Positions 1-7,001 of a DNA stretch of 8,124 bases are shown here, one piece after another (positions within the stretch are counted from its first letter, which is position 1; every line of letters begins with the position of its first letter). The position numbers were made by a program, and so were the translations under genes. Source of the DNA: Alphaproteobacteria bacterium (GTDB taxonomy: Bacteria > Pseudomonadota > Alphaproteobacteria > Micavibrionales > Micavibrionaceae); NCBI GenBank assembly GCA_030427765.1, contig JAUICS010000047.1, forward strand, positions 1-8,124, in the 5' to 3' direction. The notes beneath the pieces were generated by a model. It saw nothing but the letters and a program-made list of their open reading frames with translations. It ran no database searches and had not been told where the DNA came from.

Positions 1-17
1 ATAACGAAGCCGCCTGA
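1..17 (+). CDS. possible last codons of an upstream gene (partial)
   Basis: In the frame of position 3 the sequence reads Asn-Glu-Ala-Ala and then a TGA stop at 15-17. This stop overlaps the ATG of the sulfotransferase gene as TGATG. The arrangement matches the tight stop/start overlaps seen later in the cluster, so an upstream co-transcribed gene may end here. Only four codons are visible, so neither the product nor the reality of the gene can be judged from this window. Confidence 0.25.
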
Positions 18-898
18 TGCCCTTCTTCGAATTACGAAATAGAATTTTATATGGACCATGCCTGCACAACCGGTTTTACAGCGTACATGCATGGCGTAAA
101 TTGTCCTACTTTATCTCGTTCAAAAAGTCCGGACGAACATGGGTGCAATCGGTATTGACGAATTATATCGCACGTAAAAAGGACGGTATCCAAGAACCTT
201 TGGAATACACGTTGTCACCTGAAAAAGATTACGGCCAATATTGTTACGATACGCGCCGTGTGATTTTCAGTCACTCACAATATGTTCCTGGTTTTGAGGA
301 TGCGGCCAATCAAAACGCCCCCAGAATAAACCAGTTTTTATCCTGTCCGGTCATTGTTCTGGTTCGTGATCCACGGGACACGATTGTAAGTTTCTATCAC
401 CATAAAATGGCCCGTTCGGTCATTCGTGCGCGTAAAAAACAGCCGCCTCATTTTGATCCAGGCTTAACAATCAATGAATTCGTGAAATCGGATGAGCTGG
501 GCATAGTGCCTATTGTTAGTTTTTATAATGAATTACGCGCCGATCATGCGGGGCAGGAAAACACAAAATTTATGTATTACGAGGATTTAAAATCTCTGGA
601 TTTGAATGTTTGGGGCGACATGTTTGCTCATTTACTTGGATGTTCCGTTGATGAGGATGCACTTACATGGTCGCTGGATGTTAATTCTTTTCAAAATATG
701 AAAAAACGGCAATCCGCGCATTATAACGCGCGTGACGATGCGGAAGAATATGATCAAAATTCAGATAGCTGGGGGCGTATCCGTAAGGGGAGCGTGGGCG
801 GATATAAGGATGAGTTATCGGAGGACACGATTGAATTTTGTGATGATGTCGTTAACAATCGGTTAGATGATTTTTTTGCCCGTTATAAAACCAAATGA
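17..898 (+). CDS. PAPS-dependent sulfotransferase family protein
   Basis: This 293-residue protein probably transfers sulfate from PAPS to a hydroxyl or amino group, most likely on the glycan made by its neighbours. The family's sequence marks are all visible. A 5'-phosphosulfate-binding loop FKKSGRTW lies at residues 35-42, with Lys37 in the key position. His85 in FSHSQ is a candidate catalytic base. The 3'-phosphate-binding segment VRDPRDTIVSFY at 117-128 carries the expected Arg118 and Ser125. A late RKGSVGGYK stretch (256-264) matches the RKGxxGxxK signature. The protein is full length for the family, with no signal peptide or clear membrane segment, so it is probably cytoplasmic. An in-frame TAA at 2-4 and the absence of another Met before residue 131 fix the ATG at 17, although the Shine-Dalgarno match is poor. 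Its stop overlaps the next gene's start by four bases. The family is secure; the acceptor is inferred only from context. Confidence 0.88.
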   Translation: MPFFELRNRILYGPCLHNRFYSVHAWRKLSYFISFKKSGRTWVQSVLTNYIARKKDGIQEPLEYTLSPEKDYGQYCYDTRRVIFSHSQYVPGFEDAANQNAPRINQFLSCPVIVLVRDPRDTIVSFYHHKMARSVIRARKKQPPHFDPGLTINEFVKSDELGIVPIVSFYNELRADHAGQENTKFMYYEDLKSLDLNVWGDMFAHLLGCSVDEDALTWSLDVNSFQNMKKRQSAHYNARDDAEEYDQNSDSWGRIRKGSVGGYKDELSEDTIEFCDDVVNNRLDDFFARYKTK

Positions 899-1881
899 CA
901 GATAACAGCGATTTTCCACTCATTACCATCGGGATTGTTACGTATAACGCAGAGGATACGGTTATGGCAGCGGTTAAATCGGCGCTGGACCAAGGCTGGC
1001 CGAATACCGAAATCGTGATTATTGATGATCATTCGACCGATAAAACGGTCAGCATCATTTGCGCCTTGGCCGATGAACATAAAAATTTACGTGTTCACAG
1101 TAATCCTGATAATAGGGGCGTTGCATATAATCGAAATAAAATCATTGAAATGGCGCAGGGGGAATTTATCGCCTTTTTTGACGATGACGACACCAGTTTG
1201 CCGGAGCGGCTTCGGGAGCAGTATGAACGTATTATCACATGCGAAGCGCAAATCGAGAAAATCAAACCGGTCATATGCCACGCCCCGCGCCGTCAGGTAT
1301 ACCCCGAAGGAGCCGAGCGGATTGAACAGGCACCGGATATGGTGATGGAACACGCCGCGCATGTTCCGCAGGGTATGGGAATGGCCATGCGGATATTAAC
1401 AGGGAAGCCCGTGAAAAACGGTTTTGGATCTATGCCGACATGCTCGCAAATGGCACGAACGGATGTTTATAGACAAGTTGGTGGTTTTGATGAGGGGTTT
1501 CGTCGGTGCGAGGATACGGAGCTCAATGTTCGGATTGCTCTTGCTGGCGGGTATTTTGTCGGGCTGGATAGGCCGTTAGTAACGCAAACAATGACGACCG
1601 GTAGCGAAAAAAAACTGGATGAAGAGCGGCGTTACCATCGCATGATCATTGAAAAGCATGCCGATACGATAAACCGGAACAGTGGCAATAGTGAATTTTG
1701 CCTGAAATGGCTGGATGCCAAGTTTACGTATTTGTCCGGAAAGCGCATTTCCTTTGTGATAATGTTGGTTTCCTTATTTCTGCAATTTCCAAACTCGACG
1801 TTTTCACGTATATTATGGGCATTACCGAATATTAAGTTTAATTCACTCTTTGGACGTTACCACCGTAAGTACAATACATAG
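895..1881 (+). CDS. family 2 glycosyltransferase (GT-A fold), first of a tandem pair
   Basis: This 328-residue enzyme probably moves a sugar from a nucleotide-sugar donor onto a growing glycan at the inner face of the membrane. The N-terminal GT-A domain begins at residue 9 (LITIGIVTYN). Asp44-Asp45 in IIDDHSTD is the usual nucleotide-contact region. FFDDDD at 94-99 holds the metal-binding DxD motif. RRCED at 203-207 resembles the ED catalytic-base motif. A hydrophobic stretch at about 285-297 in the C-terminal tail could attach the protein to the membrane, but it is short for a transmembrane helix. ATG at 895 overlaps the sulfotransferase stop as ATGA, implying translational coupling. The next gene encodes a close relative, and about half of the first 110 positions are identical by hand alignment without gaps. 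Donor, acceptor and linkage cannot be read from the sequence. Confidence 0.93.
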   Translation: MTDNSDFPLITIGIVTYNAEDTVMAAVKSALDQGWPNTEIVIIDDHSTDKTVSIICALADEHKNLRVHSNPDNRGVAYNRNKIIEMAQGEFIAFFDDDDTSLPERLREQYERIITCEAQIEKIKPVICHAPRRQVYPEGAERIEQAPDMVMEHAAHVPQGMGMAMRILTGKPVKNGFGSMPTCSQMARTDVYRQVGGFDEGFRRCEDTELNVRIALAGGYFVGLDRPLVTQTMTTGSEKKLDEERRYHRMIIEKHADTINRNSGNSEFCLKWLDAKFTYLSGKRISFVIMLVSLFLQFPNSTFSRILWALPNIKFNSLFGRYHRKYNT

Positions 1882-1898
1882 ACCGTTTAAGCGACCAT

Positions 1899-2867
1899 AT
1901 GACGCAAACTGAAAAACTCCCCCTGATTACAGCCGGAATAACCTGTTTCAATGCCGCCGATACAATCGCGCGGGCGATTGATTCCGCGTTGCGTCAGGAT
2001 TGGGAAAATCTAGAGGTTGTTATCATTGATGATTGCTCGACCGACAATTCCAACGCAGTTATTCAGGATGCGATTAAGGGGCATGCAAACGCACGTTTGG
2101 TTACGCATGAGCATAACAAAGGGTTTGCGGGTGCACTGAATACATTAATCGGGGAGGCAAAAGGCGAATTTATTGCCATTTTCGATGATGATGATGTTAG
2201 TGAGCCATCCCGTTTGTCAGTGCAGTATAAAACATTAACAACGTATGAGCAGGAACATAACCCGCCGCTTGCCGCGTGCTATGCGTCCGGACAGCGACAA
2301 TATCCGAATGGATATGTCTTTTATTTTGATGCAATCGGGTCTAGGCCGGATGTGCCGGTGGGTGAGGATATGGTGCGTTACCATTTATTCGCACCGCGCC
2401 CGAAGAACGTATTTTATGGAAACGGAACACCAAGCTGCAATTTAATGCTGCGGAAATCGGTATATGCCGAGATTGGTATGTATGACCCCTTGCTTCGGCG
2501 GACGGAGGACTGCGATTTTGCCATTCGTTTGGGTAAGAAGGGTGGCCATTTTGTTGGGTGTCCGGAACGTCTGGTAACGCAATATCCATCGGATGGAATG
2601 GATAAAAAACCAAAGAAAAATTATGAAAGTGACCTGACGCTTATTGAAAAATACCGTGATGATCTGATGCGCCTTGACCGTTATGAATACGCTCATTACT
2701 GGACAAAAATTAAATATCATCACTTTGCCGGCGAACCTTACCGCGCCATGAAAACGTTTGTTCGTTTGATGTGCCATTACCCATTAACGGCCATCGGGCA
2801 TATGTTCCAATCCGCCCCGCGCCGTCTTATCCATGAATGGAAGATGCGCATGGAAAAATTTGAATAG
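1899..2867 (+). CDS. family 2 glycosyltransferase (GT-A fold), second of a tandem pair
   Basis: This 322-residue paralogue of the preceding gene product has the same layout. The GT-A core starts at PLITAGITCFN (8-18), followed by IIDDCSTD at 42-49, FDDDD at 95-99 as the metal-binding DxD region, and RRTED at 200-204 as the likely catalytic-base motif. A helical, partly hydrophobic tail at about 280-303 sits where the first copy has its hydrophobic segment. Identity is high around the nucleotide and metal sites. It falls off in the middle, at about 120-180, where acceptor recognition would be expected. The two enzymes may therefore add different residues or make different linkages; this is inference. 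The gene starts 17 bases after the previous stop, with no clear Shine-Dalgarno sequence. It is probably co-transcribed and partly dependent on translation of the gene before it. Confidence 0.93.
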   Translation: MTQTEKLPLITAGITCFNAADTIARAIDSALRQDWENLEVVIIDDCSTDNSNAVIQDAIKGHANARLVTHEHNKGFAGALNTLIGEAKGEFIAIFDDDDVSEPSRLSVQYKTLTTYEQEHNPPLAACYASGQRQYPNGYVFYFDAIGSRPDVPVGEDMVRYHLFAPRPKNVFYGNGTPSCNLMLRKSVYAEIGMYDPLLRRTEDCDFAIRLGKKGGHFVGCPERLVTQYPSDGMDKKPKKNYESDLTLIEKYRDDLMRLDRYEYAHYWTKIKYHHFAGEPYRAMKTFVRLMCHYPLTAIGHMFQSAPRRLIHEWKMRMEKFE

Positions 2868-2886
2868 GTTATCCACTGGAATACAT

Positions 2887-4005
2887 ATGAAAATTCTGTT
2901 TGCATCACGAAAATATGACAAAATTGTCGGCGGCGTTGAACGCATGTCTTCGATGCTTATGAATCAAATGATTAAGCGCGGTCATGATGTCGGGCTTGTT
3001 ACGTTTGATCCGGAAACGGCAACATCATACTACCCGCTGGATGACAAAGTGGTCTGGAAGAAAATTGATATTGGCGACCCATTGAAGAAAGCAACATGGT
3101 CCCAGCGTTTTCAGCGTTTATCCGAAATCCGGTCATTTGTTAAGGCCTTTAAACCCGATGTTGTTATCGGTTTTCAGGATGGCGCGTTTTTGACCGCACG
3201 CCTTGCCGTGTTTGGCCTTGGTGTGCCCGTTATTGCAGCGGAGCGCAATGCGCCGTCACGTTTCAATTATCTGCGTGAGGGTAAATTCAAGAATATCAAA
3301 TTCCAGTTATTTAGATTGGCCCGTTTTGTGATGGTCCAGATTGAACGGTATTGTGAGGATTATCCCGATTATCTGCGCCATAAAATGCGGGTTATTCCGA
3401 ATCCTGTCTTTCCGGCAAAGGGCAGTGCCGATCCGGCGGGGCGGGATGATGAAGAAAAAATCCTGTTATCTGTAGGGCGTGTATCGCTGCAGAAAAATTT
3501 TATGACCCTTGTGCGGGCGTTTGCTCACCTCCACAACGACTTTCCGGATTGGAAACTGGTGATTGTTGGCGGCGGGGAGGATAGGCCGAAAATCGAAGAC
3601 GAAATCGAAAAACTGGCACTGAAGGATAAAATTACAATCACCGGTGAGCGTAAGGGCGTTGATAATTATTACCAGAAGGCCCACTTATTTTGCCTGCCGT
3701 CATTGTGGGAAGGATTTCCGAATGCGCTGGCGGAGGCCATGGCGTTTGGTCTGCCGTCTGTCGGGTTTCATGAATGTCCCGGTGTGTCGGATTTGATTGC
3801 GCATAAAACAACCGGTTTACTGGCGCCGGGGGCAGACGATGACAAAAATCTGGCCGATGCATTACGTGAATTAATGGAATCACCAGATTTACGGGTCCAA
3901 ATGGGTGCTGCGGCAAAAGAAAGTATGAAGGCGTATGATCCGGATAGCATATTTGAATCGTGGGAACATTTGTTTGAGGAAGCGTCAGGGAAATACAAAA
4001 AATGA
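2887..4005 (+). CDS. family 4 glycosyltransferase (GT-B fold)
   Basis: This is a 372-residue retaining-type glycosyltransferase of the GT-B fold, probably cytoplasmic or peripheral on the inner membrane. The N-terminal acceptor domain starts MKILFAS and has the glycine turn GGVER at 15-19. The C-terminal donor domain starts at about 191 with ILLSVGR. Arg198 and Lys203 are the usual phosphate-contacting pair. An EX7E motif runs from Glu275 to Glu283 within LWEGFPNALAEAM, followed by GLPSVGF. I chose the ATG at 2887. An in-frame ATG at 2833 would overlap the previous gene by 35 bases and add 18 residues unlike the family. The downstream paralogue also begins MKILFA, which supports 2887. The gene starts 19 bases after the preceding stop, and its own stop overlaps galE as ATGA. 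The sugar donor is unknown; UDP-galactose from the adjacent epimerase is a reasonable guess. Confidence 0.94.
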   Translation: MKILFASRKYDKIVGGVERMSSMLMNQMIKRGHDVGLVTFDPETATSYYPLDDKVVWKKIDIGDPLKKATWSQRFQRLSEIRSFVKAFKPDVVIGFQDGAFLTARLAVFGLGVPVIAAERNAPSRFNYLREGKFKNIKFQLFRLARFVMVQIERYCEDYPDYLRHKMRVIPNPVFPAKGSADPAGRDDEEKILLSVGRVSLQKNFMTLVRAFAHLHNDFPDWKLVIVGGGEDRPKIEDEIEKLALKDKITITGERKGVDNYYQKAHLFCLPSLWEGFPNALAEAMAFGLPSVGFHECPGVSDLIAHKTTGLLAPGADDDKNLADALRELMESPDLRVQMGAAAKESMKAYDPDSIFESWEHLFEEASGKYKK

Positions 4006-4988
4006 GTGACGATAAAATCATTTTGGTAACCGGCGGGGCCGGATATATAGGCAGTCATACATGTAAGGCGTTGTCACGCGCCGGATATACCCCGGTTGTG
4101 TTCGATAACCTGTCAAAAGGGCATGAACATGCCGTGAAATGGGGGCCGCTTCATAAAGGCGATATTCGTAATAAGGATGATGTTGATGCGGCGTTCGCAG
4201 AATATAAACCGGATGCAGTCATACACTTCGCCGGTTTGATTGAGGTTGGCGAGTCCGTTCAAAATCCGGCCATTTATTACGACAATAATGTAACCGGTAC
4301 ATTGGTATTACTGGATTCGATGGTGGTACACGGCATAAAAAATATCGTGTTTTCAAGTACCGCAGCGGTGTATGGCGTTCCTGAAAATGTGCCGATTGAT
4401 GAGACCGCGCCGATTAACCCGATTAACCCTTATGGCCATACGAAGGCGGCAATAGAGGCCGTTTTACGGGATTACGGTCATGCATATGGATTGAATACGT
4501 GTGCCTTGCGGTATTTCAACGCGTGCGGCGCGGATCCGGATGGCGAGATTGGTGAAGAACACGAACCGGAAACACATTTGATACCACGTATTTTGTTTGC
4601 TGCGCTTGGTGACGCGCCGGAATTTCAAATGTTCGGGGATGATTATCCGACGGCGGATGGAACATGCGTGCGGGATTATGTGCATGTGTCGGACTTGGCG
4701 AAGGGGCATGTTCTGGCCATTGAACGTTTGCTAAATAACGGTGAAGGCGGGGCATATAATCTTGGTCTGGGGCAGGGATATTCAATTAAGCAGGTTTTGG
4801 ATACGGTAAAGACCATAACGGGCGCGGATTTCAGAATTGTCAAAAAAGATCGCCGTCCCGGTGATCCGCCGGTATTGATTGCCAATGTTGACAGAGCCAA
4901 ATCAGATTTGAGTTTTGTGCCGGAACAGTCGGATTTGGAAAATATTGTCAAAACCGCCTGGAACTTCTATAAAAACAGGCATAAATGA
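4002..4988 (+). CDS. galE: UDP-glucose 4-epimerase (GalE-type, extended SDR)
   Basis: This 328-residue NAD-dependent epimerase should interconvert UDP-glucose and UDP-galactose, and perhaps the N-acetylated forms, in the cytoplasm, supplying donor sugars to the neighbouring transferases. The Rossmann motif GGAGYIG is at 11-17. The catalytic set is visible as SST at 118-120, Tyr144 and Lys148 in PYGHTK. Substrate-side features include NACGADPDG at 173-181, CVRDYVHVSDLA at 222-233 and RRPGDPP at 284-290. Length and motifs are typical of true GalE rather than of other SDR epimerases. By hand alignment, Leu292 sits where E. coli GalE has Tyr299, the gatekeeper that excludes N-acetylhexosamines. 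Relaxed specificity is therefore plausible. The gene overlaps the family 4 transferase genes on both sides by four bases each, so the three are probably coupled in translation. Confidence 0.94.
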   Translation: MSDDKIILVTGGAGYIGSHTCKALSRAGYTPVVFDNLSKGHEHAVKWGPLHKGDIRNKDDVDAAFAEYKPDAVIHFAGLIEVGESVQNPAIYYDNNVTGTLVLLDSMVVHGIKNIVFSSTAAVYGVPENVPIDETAPINPINPYGHTKAAIEAVLRDYGHAYGLNTCALRYFNACGADPDGEIGEEHEPETHLIPRILFAALGDAPEFQMFGDDYPTADGTCVRDYVHVSDLAKGHVLAIERLLNNGEGGAYNLGLGQGYSIKQVLDTVKTITGADFRIVKKDRRPGDPPVLIANVDRAKSDLSFVPEQSDLENIVKTAWNFYKNRHK

Positions 4989-6148
4989 AAATACTTTTTG
5001 CAATCAAAGGCATGAATTATGCCAAGGGCGGGGCCGAACGTGTCATTGCCACGATTACCAAGGAAATGGTGAAGCGCGGGCATGAGGTCAGCCTGATTAC
5101 GTTTGATATGCCCGGGGGGCAGTCGTTTTATACCCTCGACCCTAGCGTGAAGCGTTTGTCGCTGGGTTTAGGGGATGCCACCGAAAAATCAACGTTCTGG
5201 GATACGTGCCGCCGTATTTATGCGCTGCGTGAGGTGATTATGCGTGACCCGCCGGACGCCGTTATCGCGTTTATGCATAGCATGTATGTCCCCATGTCAT
5301 TCGCGCTTGCCGGAACCGGTATTCCCGTTATCGCAAGTGAACATATTGTCCCCGCGCATTACCGTTCCACACCGATCCAGTATTTAAGTGTTTTGCTTAG
5401 TGCGTTTTTTATCGTATCGCGTTTTACCGTGATTTCGCAGAATGTAAAGAAACTCTACCCGTGGTTTATACGTCACCGTATTTCCGTTGTATCCAATCCG
5501 GTGTTCCTGCCGCCCGGCGCGCGTCGCCAGACGGAGGAGCATTTGAAACAGCGCAAAGGGAAAAAGGTATTATTGAATGTGGGGCGTTTAAATCCGCAAA
5601 AGGATCAATTCACACTTATCCGTGCCTTTGCAAAACTGGTGTCTAAATATCCGGACTGGGAACTCCGTATTATCGGGGAGGGGGAATTAAAGGCTGATCT
5701 GGACAGCTGCGTCCGCATGCTTGGCTTACAGGATAAAATCCATATTCCGGGCGCGACAAAGGATATTGCACCGGAATATAAACATGCCGATGTGTTTGTC
5801 ATTCCGTCACTTTATGAAAGTTTTGGTCTTGCTACGGCGGAGGCCATGTCATTCGGTTTGCCGCCGATCGGATTTTCCGATTGCCCTGGTACAAATGAAT
5901 TGATCGTGGATGGATATAACGGGATGTTGGTTGATGGCGGTGGTGATCGGGTGTCTTCGCTGGCCAAAGGCCTTGATATCCTTATGTCTGACAAGAAAAA
6001 GCGGGTTGAGTACGGACATAATGCGCGTAGCATAATTGAGAAATTCCGTCCGGAAAAGATTGCAGGACGATGGGAAATACTTATAAATGATGTTTTGAAA
6101 CGTCGGCGGAAATATCGTAACCGTCTATTGAACGATAATCCGGCTTAA
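4985..6148 (+). CDS. family 4 glycosyltransferase (GT-B fold), paralogue of the gene before galE
   Basis: This 387-residue GT-B retaining glycosyltransferase has the same plan as the one at 2887. It starts MKILFA and has GGAER at 15-19. The second domain starts at about 194 (KVLLNVGR), with Arg201 and Lys206 as the phosphate-binding pair. The EX7E motif runs from Glu278 to Glu286 in LYESFGLATAEAM, followed by GLPPIGF. About half of the first 40 residues match the other family 4 enzyme by hand alignment, suggesting an old duplication. A hydrophobic patch at about 131-150 (YLSVLLSAFFIVSRF region) may help membrane association. The C-terminus is strongly basic (KRRRKYRNR at 372-380). The ATG overlaps the galE stop. 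This is the last glycan gene; its end is 24 bases before trpA. The donor sugar cannot be determined. Confidence 0.94.
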   Translation: MKILFAIKGMNYAKGGAERVIATITKEMVKRGHEVSLITFDMPGGQSFYTLDPSVKRLSLGLGDATEKSTFWDTCRRIYALREVIMRDPPDAVIAFMHSMYVPMSFALAGTGIPVIASEHIVPAHYRSTPIQYLSVLLSAFFIVSRFTVISQNVKKLYPWFIRHRISVVSNPVFLPPGARRQTEEHLKQRKGKKVLLNVGRLNPQKDQFTLIRAFAKLVSKYPDWELRIIGEGELKADLDSCVRMLGLQDKIHIPGATKDIAPEYKHADVFVIPSLYESFGLATAEAMSFGLPPIGFSDCPGTNELIVDGYNGMLVDGGGDRVSSLAKGLDILMSDKKKRVEYGHNARSIIEKFRPEKIAGRWEILINDVLKRRRKYRNRLLNDNPA

Positions 6149-6154
6149 TTTTTT
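6107..6154 (+). terminator. weak candidate stem-loop plus T-tract between the glycan cluster and trpA
   Basis: TATCGT at 6113-6118 pairs exactly with ACGATA at 6132-6137 across a 13-base loop. An outer CGGA (6107-6110) pairs with TCCG (6139-6142) around a small 2x1 internal loop. Six Ts follow at 6149-6154, but six bases after the stem ends, which is farther than in a good intrinsic terminator. The inner stem is A/T-rich with a large loop, and most of the structure lies within the last codons of the glycosyltransferase gene. It could cause partial termination or be chance. Confidence 0.25.
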
Positions 6155-6172
6155 GAAAGATGTATAGATAGC

Positions 6173-6964
6173 ATGAGCCGTATAGAAAAGACATTTGACC
6201 GTTTGAAGCAGCAGGGCCGTAAGGGTTTTGTTCCTTATGTCATGGGCGGTGATCCCAATTATGATACATCACTAGCGATATTGAAATCCCTGCCGGAATC
6301 GGGCGCGGATATCATCGAACTTGGCATGCCGTTTACAGACCCGATGGCCGATGGCCCGACAATCCAGCAGGCTGGATTACGTGCGCTTGCTGGCGGTATG
6401 ACACATAAAAAAATTCTACAAATGGTGGCGGAATTTCGTAAGGGCGACGATGAAACACCGGTCGTGCTGATGGGGTATTTTAACCCTTTGCTCGCCTATG
6501 GGGTTGATGCGTTTTGTAAGGACGCGCGTGAGGCCGGCGTGGACGGCCTTCTTATCGTCGATATTCCACCGGAGGAGGCGGATGAAATTGTGCCGTATAC
6601 AAAGGCCCATAATCTTGATTTTATTAAACTGATTACGCCGACAACATCGGCCGAACGCCTGAAAACTGTTGTTAAAGATGCCTCCGGGTATCTATATTAT
6701 GTCTCTATTGCAGGCATTACCGGCACCGCATCGGCGGTAACAACCGATGTGGCCGAGCAGGTAAAAATGATGAAGGAACATACGGATTTGCCAATTGCGG
6801 TTGGATTCGGTATAAAAACCCCTGACGATGTTAAAAATATGGCGGGTATCGCCGATGCCGTTGTGGTTGGCAGTGTACTCGTAAAAACGGCGCAGGATGC
6901 AGATAATGATAACCGGGTTGAGGCCGTTTCATCAGCGGTAAAAATGTTATCAAGCGCCCTTTAA
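6173..6964 (+). CDS. trpA: tryptophan synthase alpha subunit
   Basis: TrpA splits indole-3-glycerol phosphate into glyceraldehyde 3-phosphate and indole, which passes through a tunnel to TrpB in the cytoplasmic alpha2-beta2 complex. The 263-residue length is normal. The catalytic Glu49 and Asp60 fall at the classical numbers within IELGMPFTDPMADGP. Further family marks are GYFNPLL at 101-107, VDIPPEE at 129-135, YVSIAGITGT at 176-185, and the phosphate-binding VGFGIKTPDDV (210-220) and VVVGSVLV (230-237). The loop residue that is Arg in enteric bacteria is Ile179 here, a common variant. The start at 6173 gives the standard N-terminus; the ribosome site is weak (GAAAGA, about 12 bases upstream). 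trpB is not adjacent; a glycan gene precedes by 24 bases and accD follows after 37. The gene appears intact, so an active complex needs trpB elsewhere in the genome. Confidence 0.98.
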   Translation: MSRIEKTFDRLKQQGRKGFVPYVMGGDPNYDTSLAILKSLPESGADIIELGMPFTDPMADGPTIQQAGLRALAGGMTHKKILQMVAEFRKGDDETPVVLMGYFNPLLAYGVDAFCKDAREAGVDGLLIVDIPPEEADEIVPYTKAHNLDFIKLITPTTSAERLKTVVKDASGYLYYVSIAGITGTASAVTTDVAEQVKMMKEHTDLPIAVGFGIKTPDDVKNMAGIADAVVVGSVLVKTAQDADNDNRVEAVSSAVKMLSSAL

Positions 6965-6991
6965 GAACAATTTTGAATTTTTAATAAGCTT

Positions 6992-6998
6992 AGGAGAG
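6992..6998 (+). promoter_or_regulatory. strong Shine-Dalgarno sequence of accD
   Basis: AGGAGAG, with its AGGAG core five bases before the ATG at 7002, is the clearest ribosome binding site in the window and fixes the accD start. The glycan genes and trpA have only poor matches, which suggests that accD translation is independent and efficient. Confidence 0.8.
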
Positions 6999-7001
6999 AT
7001 T

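Noticed and set aside
2833..2886. Upstream in-frame ATG giving an 18-residue longer GT4 protein
   Set aside because: It overlaps the previous gene by 35 bases, the added residues are out-of-frame reading of that gene, and the family N-terminus MKILFA begins at 2887.
3638..4021. Minus-strand open frame of 127 codons across the GT4-galE junction
   Set aside because: It spans two well-supported + strand genes and its translation has no family resemblance.
4410..4432. Short direct repeat CCGATTAAC inside galE
   Set aside because: It encodes Pro-Ile-Asn-Pro-Ile-Asn just before the conserved PYG motif, so it is coding sequence rather than a regulatory or mobile repeat.
6128..6172. Possible promoter before trpA (TTGAAC at 6128-6133, TATAGA at 6163-6168)
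   Set aside because: The spacing between the two boxes is 29 bases, far from the usual 16-18, and no better pair is visible.
6965..7001. Possible promoter or terminator in the trpA-accD gap
   Set aside because: TTGAAT and TAATAA are only a few bases apart, and TAAGCTTA is an 8-base palindrome with no loop. Only the Shine-Dalgarno sequence is convincing.
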